The notes beneath the pieces were generated by a model. That model saw only the letters and a program-made list of their open reading frames with translations, was not told where the DNA came from and searched no databases. A program made the position numbers and the translations under genes. This document shows positions 1 to 8,835 of a stretch of 64,000 bases of DNA, piece by piece (the first letter of the stretch is position 1; every line of letters begins with the position of its first letter). Source of the stretch: Legionella quateirensis (GTDB lineage Bacteria; Pseudomonadota; Gammaproteobacteria; Legionellales; Legionellaceae); the NCBI RefSeq assembly GCF_001467955.1, contig NZ_LNYR01000006.1, forward strand, positions 378,076 to 442,075. The letters are read 5' to 3'.

Positions 1-67
1 TAACTTCCATAGCTCAAACAACCCGTATAAAATTCCAAGCACAGGAAATCCAACCTCATAATCAATC

Positions 68-184
68 ATGGTTTATTTTCGCAGAGATTTTACGCCTGGC
101 GGTACTCATTGCTTGCTGTCCCTAATGTTTCTGAACACCGTTCAATTTTTTGCTGCATATAACGCTCCTTATTATTCTGAATAA
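68..184 (+). pseudogene. Remnant of REP-associated (IS200-like) transposase N-terminus
   Basis: A 38-codon reading frame begins MVYFRRDFTPGGT, which resembles the N-terminal Y-R-R-x-x-x-P-G-G-T signature of REP-associated tyrosine transposases. The similarity stops after about 14 residues and the frame then closes, so only the front end of such a gene is left. It sits just before a resolvase fragment, which suggests an old mobile-element graveyard at this end of the window. The call rests on one short motif. Confidence 0.45.
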
Positions 185-196
185 CTGGGGATAATA

Positions 197-265
197 ATGA
201 GAGTGGGTTATGCCAGAGTATCGAAGAATGAACAAAATTTAGATTTGCAATTGGATGTAGAATAA
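197..265 (+). pseudogene. N-terminal fragment of a serine resolvase/invertase
   Basis: The frame reads MRVGYARVSKNEQNLDLQ and then stops after 22 codons. This is the start of the serine-recombinase catalytic domain (Tn3 resolvase/Hin type), including the Y-A-R-V-S segment that holds the catalytic serine. The remaining ~160 residues are missing, so it cannot be active. It marks a decayed transposon or phage end upstream of the first intact gene. Confidence 0.6.
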
Positions 266-438
266 TGCGTTTCGTGAAAAACGTTTAAGGCTCATAACAT
301 GCATATGGCTCCAATAAAAAACCAAATGAGTTCTATGTGAACAGCAAGGAACTGTCATGTGGTGCAGTCAAAAATCTCTGTTCTTGTTTCACTTTCCATG
401 TCATTGTATCAAGCTTTCAATCATAACAGGGAGTGATG

Positions 439-1524
439 ATGTCTTTTATTAAATCAGTATTTTGCTTATTTCTTTGTCTTCTATTCTGGATACCCGTTCA
501 TGCAGAGGATACAGCAACAAAACCAACGGCACGTATTACACTAGCTTCACCAGATTGGTTATATATTATTGAAAAAGCGAATAAAGCAGTGATACATATA
601 GATCAGCAAATGAAAAGCTTGCTCAATTCAGCCGCCTCTGTTTTAGCCATGGGTACTTACGACCCTCACATTAATGCTCGCTTTCAAGCAAAAAAATTTA
701 GTCTGGTCAACTATTTAAAGCCATTGAAGCTGCATGTATTGGGGTATAATGATGTCACGATTGATCTCTATGATAATAGTGATCACGCTCATTTACATAT
801 TTATTTACCCAATCTTAAAGACAGTGCGGAGAAGCTGCTCTCAAGTGATATTTCAAACCCGGAAAAGGCTACTGAGACACTGGGCTATTTAACGGAACTC
901 TTAAACGAAATCAAAGAAAGATTGCCTTCAAATATCACGAGTGAATCGTTACACCGGTTTTTGGTAGATGGCGAGAGAAACGCGGATACAAACGATGCTC
1001 AAATCCAACTGTTCCGCCAGGAAGACAGAGATGCCTTGCTGCAATCATTAGTGGAGCTGGAAGGGGAAATGTCTCGTCAATTGACAAAATTAATCGAGAT
1101 TACAAAACTTGCAACACAACCCGATCGCTCAAATGAAGAAAAGGAACAATTAGTCCAGGCTTTTTCAGACAATGCTGAAATTTTCTGGCAAATGCGAATC
1201 ACGGGTTTTGCGTTAAAAACAGAAATTCCAATATTTCACGATACCCAACTGACAATCAAGGATAAAACCTATTTTTTTCCTCAAATTGATTTAGCTACAC
1301 TAAAGTTGGAATCAGACGATTTATTAAGTATTGAGTCTACGATTATGGCCTTCGATCACTCGGTAAGAGCTTATTACTGGGCGCTTTCCTGGATGATTAA
1401 CAATAAGGCGCGCTTGGATGAAATTCAAACGTCCCGAGACGATGTGCTCGCAGCATTGAGCTCATTCAAAGGCACTGCTGAGCAGAAAAAGAACTTATTA
1501 AAAAAAATAAGCATGATAAATTAA
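439..1524 (+). CDS. Exported protein of unknown function
   Basis: Not recognised. The 361-residue protein begins with a hydrophobic signal peptide (positively charged MSFIK, a leucine/phenylalanine-rich core, likely cleavage after a V-H-A box), so it should be periplasmic or surface-bound. The mature part is mostly helical and charged, with long amphipathic stretches around residues 130-240 and 280-360 that could form coiled coils. No catalytic motif or further membrane segment is apparent. GTG (433), ATG (436) and ATG (439) are possible starts; 439 is preferred because an AGGGAG ribosome site ends five bases before it. It stands alone, between mobile-element fragments upstream and a broken acetyltransferase downstream. 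Confidence 0.7.
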   Translation: MSFIKSVFCLFLCLLFWIPVHAEDTATKPTARITLASPDWLYIIEKANKAVIHIDQQMKSLLNSAASVLAMGTYDPHINARFQAKKFSLVNYLKPLKLHVLGYNDVTIDLYDNSDHAHLHIYLPNLKDSAEKLLSSDISNPEKATETLGYLTELLNEIKERLPSNITSESLHRFLVDGERNADTNDAQIQLFRQEDRDALLQSLVELEGEMSRQLTKLIEITKLATQPDRSNEEKEQLVQAFSDNAEIFWQMRITGFALKTEIPIFHDTQLTIKDKTYFFPQIDLATLKLESDDLLSIESTIMAFDHSVRAYYWALSWMINNKARLDEIQTSRDDVLAALSSFKGTAEQKKNLLKKISMIN

Positions 1525-1736
1525 TAAGAACAACTGGATAATAATCAATAGAGCCAGATTTAAACTCTACTCGCAGCTGGGATAAAATTGACATTATTCA
1601 CGTTGCAGGCTCTTAAACTTCTTTTCCATTCCCGCTTCATATCGTATGTAGCGGGCTACAACACAAATGGGAGACTCTAAATGTGTAAGAAACAATAGAA
1701 GAATTATTTGAACATTAATTATTTTAGGCTGAGTTT

Positions 1737-1991
1737 ATGAATTATGAAATAGTATCCATTAAAGAGCACCATATAAATGGATTTTGGTCCGCTGTAGATA
1801 GTGTTGCCCGTGAGCATAAGTATCTAGCCTTCCTAGAGGGACCACCTATGGAAACTACTCGAGATTTTGTTCTGGATCATATTAATAATGATTGGCCTCA
1901 ACTTGTTGCCCTTAATCCCCCATTGCATTTGCTCTGTATTGATAAGTTAAAGGCTAGAACTAACCCCTTGGTGCTTTGTTACTGTCGCTGA
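1737..1991 (+). pseudogene. Truncated GNAT acetyltransferase (N-terminal fragment)
   Basis: The 84 codons resemble the first third of GNAT N-acetyltransferases: an opening beta strand and helix (VSIKEHHINGFWSAVDSVAR), then a KYLAFLE...P motif and an F-V-L-D-H-I helix as seen in relatives of the RimI/phosphinothricin-acetyltransferase type. The acetyl-CoA-binding Q/R-x-x-G-x-G/A loop and the C-terminal strands are absent, and the frame ends in unrelated residues. It is best read as a 3'-truncated pseudogene. A separate GNAT C-terminal fragment lies at 4877-5239 but is not clearly from the same gene. Confidence 0.5.
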
Positions 1992-2343
1992 CCATCAGCC
2001 AAGAAAATATATTTAACTTACATTACTTGCTCAGTTTGAATTTATTGACAGTTATGAATTGTAATTCAATATACTCAATTTCATTTATAGGAAAATAGGA
2101 TGGAGTTCAAGGAGCGTTTGGAGTGTGAATAAATGTGGAATGTAAAATGAAAACCTGGGATACGGCCCTTGGGGCCTTCTCCCAAGATACGTTTGCTGAG
2201 TTTATCTGAAAAGTAATGTGAGTAACAAACGTAACAATCAATGGAGAAACAAAAGAATTATAGGTGAAAACTCTTGATCGCAGTGATTTGCCAAATAAGT
2301 TACACTCGCGTTTTTCAGGTCTTTTTTAAAAATGGAGTTTCCT
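1992..2343. other. Intergenic stretch without a supported gene
   Basis: About 350 bases between the broken acetyltransferase and the hydrolase. Only short, unrelated frames occur. The final bases carry the GGAG ribosome site of the hydrolase. I see no convincing promoter or terminator. Confidence 0.5.
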
Positions 2344-3306
2344 ATGAATAAAATATTTAATATAAAAGTGCCCAGCCGAATAAACGCGCCTGAAACAACC
2401 ATCCATATTCAAATAGTCTATGAAAATGAAGAGGCTCTTAAAACGAAACCCTATGTATTCATGATTCCAGGTGGCCCAGGAGCCAATCATTCCAATTATA
2501 AGGATTACGAGTGCATTCAAGAAGAAGCCAATGTCATCTTCTATGATCCACGTGGGTGTGGTCTGAGTGCCAAGGGAGAACCAACTACCTATACGCTCGA
2601 TAATAATATAGATGACATTCACTATATTATTGGTGAATTAAAACTTGAACAGGTTATTATGCTGGGCAAATCTTGTGGCGCGATGACAGCTCTTGGATTT
2701 ACTGTACGTTATCCGAAACAAGTGAGCTCTTTAATTTTGGCAGCAGGAGCACCAAGTTATTCATTCCTGGAAACAGCAAAGGCAAATGTTTTAGCTAAAG
2801 GAACGGAAGAACAAATAAAAGTATGTGAAACACTTTGGAGTGGTTCATTTACAAATCAGGAGGAAACAGATCATTATTTTGAAGTAATGAAACCTTTTTA
2901 TTCCTGGAAAATACGACACAATGAACCAGTGAGTCGCCCCGCACCAATTTATCCTTATTCGTTTGATGCGCTTAATGAAGGATTTCGGTCTAATATTTGG
3001 GAGTTTAATTATTTAGATAAACTATCTGATATCACTTGTACCACTCTTGTTTTAGTAGGGGAAGAAGATTGGATTACATCACCTATTAATTCAATACAAA
3101 TGGCTAATGCTATTCCAAATAGTAGCCTCAAAATTTTTGAACAATCAGATCATTCAATGGAGTCAGATGTTCCAGAGAAATTTTTTGGAGCAATTCGAAA
3201 CTTTATCAAGAACAATGAATTAGTGCATGATTTTAGCCTTCAGCATCAGTACTTGGAGTCAAGTGAAGAAGATGAAGAGGAGAGCTGCTTTAGATTCACT
3301 TTTTAG
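2344..3306 (+). CDS. Alpha/beta hydrolase, proline-iminopeptidase (S33)-like, with acidic C-terminus
   Basis: A 320-residue alpha/beta-hydrolase. An oxyanion-loop motif PGGPG lies near residue 45, and a Y-D-P-R-G-C-G-L-S strand-turn typical of S33 proline iminopeptidases follows. The nucleophile elbow is G-K-S-C-G. The acid is probably the Asp in GEEDWITSP and the base the His in SDHSM near residue 275. It should hydrolyse a peptide or ester substrate. There is no signal peptide. The last ~20 residues hold a run of Glu/Asp (SSEEDEEES) before an aromatic end; such acidic blocks are a known feature of many Dot/Icm-translocated proteins, so secretion is possible but unproven. The ATG at 2344 is chosen over the one at 2332 because GGAG lies five bases upstream of it. 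Confidence 0.8.
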   Translation: MNKIFNIKVPSRINAPETTIHIQIVYENEEALKTKPYVFMIPGGPGANHSNYKDYECIQEEANVIFYDPRGCGLSAKGEPTTYTLDNNIDDIHYIIGELKLEQVIMLGKSCGAMTALGFTVRYPKQVSSLILAAGAPSYSFLETAKANVLAKGTEEQIKVCETLWSGSFTNQEETDHYFEVMKPFYSWKIRHNEPVSRPAPIYPYSFDALNEGFRSNIWEFNYLDKLSDITCTTLVLVGEEDWITSPINSIQMANAIPNSSLKIFEQSDHSMESDVPEKFFGAIRNFIKNNELVHDFSLQHQYLESSEEDEEESCFRFTF

Positions 3307-3323
3307 TATCATTGACCTGTAAG

Positions 3324-3367
3324 AATCCCGTTTTCTAGACTTCGTCCCGACGTTTAGCTTCGGGATT
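3324..3367. terminator. Possible stem-loop terminator after the hydrolase
   Basis: AATCCCG (3324-3330) can pair with CGGGATT (3361-3367), and a nested CCCGA/TCGGG pair is an alternative. A short T-run follows a few bases later. It sits about 20 bases after the hydrolase stop. The long loop makes it a weak terminator candidate. Confidence 0.3.
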
Positions 3368-3413
3368 AACCTGTTTTTGGTATAAGAAACACATCTGAAC
3401 CGTTCGGAGTGAG

Positions 3414-3429
3414 GCGGCATTTATGCCGC
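3414..3429. repeat. Perfect 7-bp hairpin GCGGCAT-tt-ATGCCGC
   Basis: A perfect, GC-rich inverted repeat with a two-base loop in an otherwise AT-rich gap between two genes. It is not followed by a T-run, so it is not a canonical terminator. It may be the end of a small element or a structured 5' leader of the downstream peptidase gene. Confidence 0.4.
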
Positions 3430-3562
3430 ATCTAAATTTCTACCTAAAGCCTCTCTACAAGAATACCCACCTCGATGATCGCAGCTGATTATCCATTGAT
3501 TTGATGGTTTTTCTTGCTTAAAGTAGGCATTTGAAATGCTCGTATTCACAGGATGATACTTT

Positions 3563-4279
3563 ATGCACAAAAAAATACCAGTTATCATAGGATGTGTGTT
3601 GATGATTACATTAGGGAGCCCCATTTTTGCGGCTAACACACCAAACATTCCAAAACTGTTTTTTGAGTACGGAACATTATTTGATGTTGGCGTATGCAGC
3701 AATACCGAGAACAAACCAATAACCGTTGCAATGATCGACGAATTGGATGCTTTCCTGCCCAGAATTCAAAAGAGATGGGAGCAGGACGGTGAACCCTTGT
3801 TAAATGCTACTACTCAATTATTTAATATCCCTTTTTCCCGTAAGGAATTGTCTGTTAACTTTATTCTGTGTGATACCCTTTTTACAGGAATGAGCTACCC
3901 GCTTCTGATTAAAATTCGTAATTTTTTAAAGTCTTCAAATGATAACCCATTACCAGGCAATTATTTAACTATGGTGATCTATCATGAGTTATTGCACCGC
4001 TATATACACAAGGATATTCCAAGCCTTTCAGAAGAAACAGGATTATTGAAGAAATACGAATCTGAAAGTAATACTGTGAAAGCACACTTGCATTTGTTGG
4101 CTATACAAAAATATGTATACCGAGCTTTGAATCGCAATAATGAGTTTGAAGAAAACATTAAAATTATGTTGGATAACACGTGGAGTCCAGCATATCAACG
4201 TGCCTGGGATATTGTTAACGAAGAGGGGTATATGGCTTTTGTTAATGAAATACTGGCTTTGATCAATCAACAAACATAG
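3563..4279 (+). CDS. Exported HExxH metallopeptidase-like protein
   Basis: A 238-residue protein with a clear signal peptide (MHKKIPVIIGC core, cleavage near I-F-A-A), so it acts outside the cytoplasm. Around residue 140 it has IYHELLHRYIH, a zincin HExxH motif; the acidic residues about 20-30 positions on (EETG, ESES) include a plausible third zinc ligand. The rest does not match a family I can name. An AGGA lies upstream of the ATG. It is followed about 100 bases later by a VirK-like exported protein on the same strand. A secreted zinc peptidase is the best reading; the motif alone does not prove activity. Confidence 0.65.
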   Translation: MHKKIPVIIGCVLMITLGSPIFAANTPNIPKLFFEYGTLFDVGVCSNTENKPITVAMIDELDAFLPRIQKRWEQDGEPLLNATTQLFNIPFSRKELSVNFILCDTLFTGMSYPLLIKIRNFLKSSNDNPLPGNYLTMVIYHELLHRYIHKDIPSLSEETGLLKKYESESNTVKAHLHLLAIQKYVYRALNRNNEFEENIKIMLDNTWSPAYQRAWDIVNEEGYMAFVNEILALINQQT

Positions 4280-4385
4280 ATGATTTTTTTGTTAAGTAGG
4301 GGTAAAAAAATAGTTAATGATTGAGAGATACATATCCTTTATAATCCGGTTGCTAAGATAAAGCTCAATAACAAAGGATGTTAAA

Positions 4386-4814
4386 ATGAAAAAATTAATT
4401 GCATTCTGTATGTTCATTATGGTTAATGCACAAGCCGCGCAACTTGCTAATTATGATCAAATTGTGGAGGCGGTACACAATGGTTTCGGTATTCGCTATG
4501 TGGTTGACTGGGATCTGTGTACTACTTCTTTACCCGAAGTTCCCCCTGAGTTTTCTTCCAGTTACACGCCTGATAATGTGATTATCAGTAAAAAAGGCAT
4601 GCTGGCCTCTCGAGGAATGACCTATACTCACGAAATTCGTCAAGCACCATGGCTGGGACCAGTAAATCAGGCTTACGTCTACATGTTGGATAACAATAAT
4701 GTGCTCAGGGTAATCAATCGCTTCCTTGACCCTGTCACTAACATTGAAAAAATGAAAGCTGTTGAGGCAACTTGCGTCTTGGGCGAAGGCGTTAAGGTTT
4801 TTTCCATAGCGTGA
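4386..4814 (+). CDS. VirK-like secreted protein
   Basis: A 142-residue exported protein: a short signal peptide (MKKLIAFCMFIM, cleavage near AQA-A) followed by a domain that begins with NYDQIVEAVHNG and RYVVDWDLC, the pattern I associate with the VirK family (a Y/F-x-x-I/L-x-x-A-L/V-x-x-G segment, then a hydrophobic strand ending in Cys). A second Cys near the C-terminus (EATCVLGEG) could form a disulphide with it. VirK proteins occur in several pathogens, including multiple copies in Legionella, and their biochemical role is unclear. An AAGGA site lies just before the ATG. It forms a single-gene unit. Confidence 0.7.
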   Translation: MKKLIAFCMFIMVNAQAAQLANYDQIVEAVHNGFGIRYVVDWDLCTTSLPEVPPEFSSSYTPDNVIISKKGMLASRGMTYTHEIRQAPWLGPVNQAYVYMLDNNNVLRVINRFLDPVTNIEKMKAVEATCVLGEGVKVFSIA

Positions 4815-4876
4815 TGAATCTGCGAGTTACTTGAGTGTTTTGACAATTCATTAATATATTCCTAACGTTCCGCGAT

Positions 4877-5239
4877 TTGTTCCTGTATGGTCCTTACTTT
4901 TTATACGCCATCCTCGCGAAAGCGGGAGTTCAATTTCGTGGAACAGGAATTGGTCGACATCTCATGGAATGCGTATTGTCTCAATATCCAGCAGACACTG
5001 AGTTTTATATTTTAACTCGTGTATTTAATTCAGAAACTAAAGGCCTTTATGAAAAAAGATTAGGCTTTAAGCCGATTCAAGCTGAGGAAATTATAGCGCT
5101 TGGTTATGATGATCGATACTGCGGGTTTAAGCACAGGACTTCATTTATGGAAATTGATGCCATAAAAGGCAGGCAACTACCTACTGAAACTGATGAACCT
5201 GTATTTGCAGAATCAAGTGATTGTTTTGTATGGTGGTAA
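4877..5239 (+). pseudogene. GNAT acetyltransferase C-terminal fragment
   Basis: From about codon 17 the frame matches the second half of a GNAT acetyltransferase: the acetyl-CoA pyrophosphate loop FRGTGIGRHLM, then a helix-strand ending TRVFNSETKGLYEKRLGF, a typical motif C/D. The N-terminal half is missing, and the first codons look like random upstream sequence, so this is a 5'-truncated copy. Codons from 5072 on are part of a 147-bp direct repeat that recurs at 6661-6807 inside the neighbouring gene. The frame then runs into an antisense IS66 fragment, which supplies the last residues. A functional enzyme is unlikely. Confidence 0.6.
5072..5218 (+). repeat. 147-bp direct repeat, copy 1
   Basis: This segment recurs at 6661-6807 with only two mismatches by eye (145/147), in the same orientation and offset by 1589 bases. 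In this copy it encodes the tail of a GNAT-like fragment, from PIQAEEIIALGYDDRY onward. Identity begins and ends abruptly, so the duplication is recent and precise. Confidence 0.9.
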
Positions 5240-5382
5240 TTCCATGGAAGCCACAGGCTTAGTTCTTTAACAATATGGTCTTTGTAAACCTGTAATGCCA
5301 CCAGATAGTTAAATGGGTTAGTACCTGCAAGTTCACAGGTATAAATGATGCTGGTTAGCACACCACCGAACAGCTGTATCAT
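5221..5382 (-). mobile_element. IS66-family transposase C-terminal remnant
   Basis: Read on the minus strand, about 50 codons contain TCELAGTNPFNYLVALQ and LWLPWNYH. These match the conserved end of IS66 TnpC transposases (…T-x-E-x-x-G-x-N-P-F-x-Y-L…, W-x-P-W-N-Y). The rest of the transposase is absent, and the fragment abuts the 147-bp repeat, so an IS66-type element was probably involved in the rearrangement here. Confidence 0.65.
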
Positions 5383-5466
5383 TTAATTTTAATGATCTGT
5401 GTGTATAATAATGTGCCTAATGATGAGATTAAGTTTTTCGGGGCTTTTTAAAATTGGAGTCGTAAG

Positions 5467-6819
5467 ATGAATTCTAGTGATATTATGGCACTGATACGGG
5501 GTGATTTTGGACGTCGTGCCCCAATAGAAGGCAGAGTATACTACCTAAACGATGATGACAATGCAGGTACTATTAGATTACAGGGCAAAGATTATTCATT
5601 GGATGATTGTAATGCTGTGAATTCTATGTCAGAAGATATACGACCGACATTTTGGTCTGTCTGTTCTGATAAGGCGAAGGATTCATATATATATATAGCT
5701 TATGCGGAATCTCAACTTGTCAAAGCGAGAATTAAATTGACTGGGATTCCCAAAGACAGGCACGTTTCTATACTTAATAATGCATCTAATTTGGTTAGTC
5801 TCAAAGAATCGTTAAAAGAATTAAAAATATACCGTAGAGCCTGGTTTAAAACACTATTTAATCCAGAAGATAGTACTTTCGATTTATTACTAAACAATAT
5901 AGAAAATATAATACTATTAATGAAAGGTTTTGTTGATTTAGGTATAAAAAATCCGATAGATACTTTTAAAAAAATTAAATTAACTTATCTAAATGTAATA
6001 CTTCCAAATCCTTATAATGTAATACCGATTTTAAGAGCATTGAAACATGAGTTTAGATACGGTAATTATCTGGAAATTTTTCTTTTAATGGATATTGAAA
6101 AATTAAAATTGTTAGTAAATGACGACATTACTTCAATTCAAATAATGAGAGGATTTTTGGGGTTAGGAGTGAGCGACCCCTGGATGAAATTTTTATCATT
6201 AAATGATGCAGAAAGAGCATGCCTGGTTAATAACCCTCAATCTTTTTTAATTATGAAAAGCTTAAAAAATTTGAGGTATGCCGATCCTTTTTCTGTTTTT
6301 ATGAGATTAGATACACAGGTACGTAAAAAATTAACAGGACCTCATCACGATGCGAAATTTGAGTTATTAGAGCTGTTTCAACGTTTTTCAAATTCAGATC
6401 CATTAGAGACATTTTTTAGTTTAAATGCAGATGTTGCTGATTTATTAGTAGATAGGATTTATGCTGCATCACAGATTATAGAAGCGCTTTATGCATCGGG
6501 GGAAAAGTCTCCTCTGACCTTTATGCTGGAATTAGGTAAAGATGCTATTGTTACGATGCTTGGTTCTTATTCTGAATATGTTAGCCGCATCATGCGGGGG
6601 GATAACATTAAAGAAAATGATTTTGCGCTTGAAGAAGATCTCTTTACTCCACCGAAAGTTCCGATTCAAGCTGAGGAAATTATAGCGCTTGGTTATGATG
6701 ATCGATACTGCGGGTTTAAGCACAGGACTTCATTTATGGAAATTGATGCTATAAAAGACAGGCAACTACCTACTGAAACTGATGAACCTGTATTTGCAGA
6801 ATCAAGTTTTATGCCTTGA
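5467..6819 (+). CDS. Helical-repeat protein with captured GNAT-fragment tail; possible effector
   Basis: Not recognised as a known family. Of 450 residues, roughly 140-375 form about six degenerate 35-40-residue helical repeats with the pattern IMxGFxxLGxxDPxxxFLxL...LV/LN (visible at LMKGFVDLGIKNPIDTF, IMRGFLGLGVSDPWMKF, LMKSLKNLRYADPFSVF). The first ~130 residues are a separate mixed region with no motif I know. From about residue 399 the protein is encoded by the second copy of the 147-bp repeat, so its last ~50 residues equal the tail of the upstream GNAT fragment. That tail looks acquired. There is no signal peptide. A GGAG site precedes the ATG. The gene stands alone, and the architecture fits a Dot/Icm-type effector, which is inference. 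Confidence 0.65.
   Translation: MNSSDIMALIRGDFGRRAPIEGRVYYLNDDDNAGTIRLQGKDYSLDDCNAVNSMSEDIRPTFWSVCSDKAKDSYIYIAYAESQLVKARIKLTGIPKDRHVSILNNASNLVSLKESLKELKIYRRAWFKTLFNPEDSTFDLLLNNIENIILLMKGFVDLGIKNPIDTFKKIKLTYLNVILPNPYNVIPILRALKHEFRYGNYLEIFLLMDIEKLKLLVNDDITSIQIMRGFLGLGVSDPWMKFLSLNDAERACLVNNPQSFLIMKSLKNLRYADPFSVFMRLDTQVRKKLTGPHHDAKFELLELFQRFSNSDPLETFFSLNADVADLLVDRIYAASQIIEALYASGEKSPLTFMLELGKDAIVTMLGSYSEYVSRIMRGDNIKENDFALEEDLFTPPKVPIQAEEIIALGYDDRYCGFKHRTSFMEIDAIKDRQLPTETDEPVFAESSFMP
6661..6807 (+). repeat. 147-bp direct repeat, copy 2
   Basis: Near-identical to 5072-5218 and in frame with the helical-repeat gene, whose C-terminus it encodes. Copy 2 lacks the IS66 fragment that follows copy 1. Confidence 0.9.
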
Positions 6820-7046
6820 GGTATTTCTTCATATTCAAAGTTATTTTTGGCTCGTTGGATAGAATGAACTTGGTTTGAGAAACAGGTTATACCTGCTTTT
6901 ACAAAAAACATCAAAATTACCCTCATTTTTTCCAGAGAGCCTTATAAAATAAACTCCAAAATGTTTTATAAAAATATCTCATTTTCAATACATCAACAAA
7001 ATTGCGGCTATAATTTAGTAAATACCCTTTCTTGAGGATTTGAATC

Positions 7047-7370
7047 ATGGTACATCAAACGCGCGAGGGTTTAATTAATCAGGCAAAGAGTGGCTCTAAA
7101 TCAATCGCTTTGATTTATTCACCAATAGAGCTTCATGAATATATTGTTGAAATTATCGATAAAAAATCAGATGTATTTATTCATAAAGGAAAAGAGTTAT
7201 GGCGTTTCAACTCAATTGACGAGGCGATGTCTCAAGCAGCAGAATATGGAGCAGAGGAGTTTTTTCTGTGTGCTGATAATACCTACGATGAATGTGGGTC
7301 TGAAAGTGCCTCCCAATCTTTTGACTATATACCTCTTTATTCAAAAGCTAAGCACACTAAAAATAATTAA
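7047..7370 (+). CDS. Small conserved-looking hypothetical protein
   Basis: A 107-residue soluble protein that I do not recognise. It is predicted alpha/beta: two beta strands (SIALIYSPIELHEYIVEII, SDVFIHKGKELWRF) followed by a helix (SIDEAMSQAAEYGAEEFFLC). No signal peptide or catalytic motif is seen. The start is supported by a GAGGA ribosome site, and TATAAT at 7009-7014 is a credible -10 box, although no good -35 is visible. It is probably monocistronic. Confidence 0.6.
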   Translation: MVHQTREGLINQAKSGSKSIALIYSPIELHEYIVEIIDKKSDVFIHKGKELWRFNSIDEAMSQAAEYGAEEFFLCADNTYDECGSESASQSFDYIPLYSKAKHTKNN

Positions 7371-7933
7371 TAACAGAAAGCACCCGAGTAGGTATTTTTT
7401 CACACTATTTTGGGGGGATTTCATTTTATATTATCCAGGCGAAGAAAGTCATTAGATTGGGAATTGGACTATCTACTCGATTTATAAATGGAAAATCAGC
7501 CTCTCCAAATGGGATTTATTTAGATAACAATGAGAGAGTAATGAAATTTTTAGATCAATTACTTAGTACATTAACTACTGAAGAAATAGCTGAAACTAAT
7601 TTTAGGTAATTATACTGATTGAGTCAGAATCTCCTCTTTAAAGAACGATATCAGCCTGTCTAAATTTTTTTAATACTAAGTGCACGCGGTATTAAATTTC
7701 ACATTTATGTTGTAATCACGTGCAATGCTCGTCACAATTTTAGTTGGAGAGCATCCTGACAATAAGGGTTATTTCAGAAGAAGAGCAACTGGCTACTTTA
7801 AAAACTTATAATCAAGGAAAAAAAAACAGGGGCTCAAATTCCGTTGCCCCTACGTAATGCCAGGACTGGATGGCCGCTTTTACAGGCAACCCCTCTCTAG
7901 ACCATGATTATAAAAACCTTACTAAACCTATAA
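7371..7933. other. Gene-free stretch with coding debris
   Basis: About 560 bases separate the small gene from the end of the NRPS operon. A frame around 7452-7608 (IRLGIGLSTRFINGKSASP…) and another near 7760-7840 (VISEEEQLATLKTYNQGKK, reminiscent of an IS630-type transposase N-terminus) look like pieces of broken genes. AGGGGC/GCCCCT at about 7829-7852 can form a 6-bp hairpin. No intact gene is supported. Confidence 0.45.
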
Positions 7934-8821
7934 TTATTTTTCACTACTAAATGATTCTAATATCCCATAGCTGCGTAAACCAGGGTTTAATTTACTAAAG
8001 CTGTCTGGGTAAGGTAATGGCATTCTAACAGGAACCTCTTTTAGTTTAGGCTCTAAAGTTTGTTCGCCTAATACAATCCTCGACTTCATTATTTCGAAAC
8101 TAAACCCATCTTTATAATCCAAAACACCCATTAAAGGCCATGCATCAGCAGATGCATAACGAATAAATAGCATTTTCCTAGGGTGGTTGCTAATGTTTTT
8201 TGGAGAATAATGTAATATACGATAATGATGTACCGTTATATCGCCTACTTTACCCAGTAAGGGTATTGCTTCATGAGTGGGTAAATAGTCTTGTGTTAAA
8301 TCGATTGCACCAGAAAATACACCAAGCCTATCGTGTCGATAGGTAGGACCTTTATGGCTTTCAGGGATTACATGTATTGGGGAATTACTCTCATTGCAAT
8401 CATCTAATAATATACCAATAGTTAGTACATTATCATTCGTATAAGGCTGATATGCCCAATCTTGATGCCATAATATTTCAGAGCCGCATTTTGCCGATTT
8501 AAAATTAATTTTAATCCCTTCAAGACGAATATTCTGTCCTAATAATTGTGATAAATTAGCTAATAGCTCAGAATTCTGCCCAACATCGCGATATAATGAA
8601 TCAATTAGTTCTGGTGTTTGAATGCGACGCAATACTTTTAAATTGTTTTTATCATGACTATTTTCAAAATCATATAAATGATTAAATCGCTCTATGGTAT
8701 TCTCATCTTTGGCAATACGATCAGTTGTACTCACTAAATTATTAACAATATCCGGTGATAGGATATCTGATAAAATAATGTATCCATTTTTATTATAAAA
8801 GTTAATCGATTCGTTATTCAT
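7934..8821 (-). CDS. Phytanoyl-CoA dioxygenase (PhyH)-family Fe(II)/2-oxoglutarate oxygenase
   Basis: A 295-residue enzyme of the PhyH family. The facial triad is visible: H-x-D in WHQDWAY near residue 119 and a distal His in VHHYRILHYS near residue 198, followed by R in PRKMLFIRY, the likely 2-oxoglutarate anchor. Such enzymes hydroxylate or otherwise oxidise aliphatic carbons, and in peptide clusters they act on free, carrier-bound or released amino-acid units. It is the last gene of the five-gene NRPS operon, 14 bases after the CmlA-like gene, with a GGAG ribosome site. Its job is probably tailoring the peptide; the substrate is unknown. Confidence 0.85.
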   Translation of the reverse strand: MNNESINFYNKNGYIILSDILSPDIVNNLVSTTDRIAKDENTIERFNHLYDFENSHDKNNLKVLRRIQTPELIDSLYRDVGQNSELLANLSQLLGQNIRLEGIKINFKSAKCGSEILWHQDWAYQPYTNDNVLTIGILLDDCNESNSPIHVIPESHKGPTYRHDRLGVFSGAIDLTQDYLPTHEAIPLLGKVGDITVHHYRILHYSPKNISNHPRKMLFIRYASADAWPLMGVLDYKDGFSFEIMKSRIVLGEQTLEPKLKEVPVRMPLPYPDSFSKLNPGLRSYGILESFSSEK

Positions 8822-8835
8822 AGTAAACTCCGTAT

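Noticed and set aside
3421..3714. Minus-strand frame overlapping the peptidase gene
   Set aside because: It overlaps the signal-peptide region of a better-supported gene and has no motif.
1737..5239. Two halves of one interrupted GNAT gene
   Set aside because: The N- and C-terminal fragments are 2.9 kb apart with intact genes between them, and their sequences do not clearly belong to the same subfamily.
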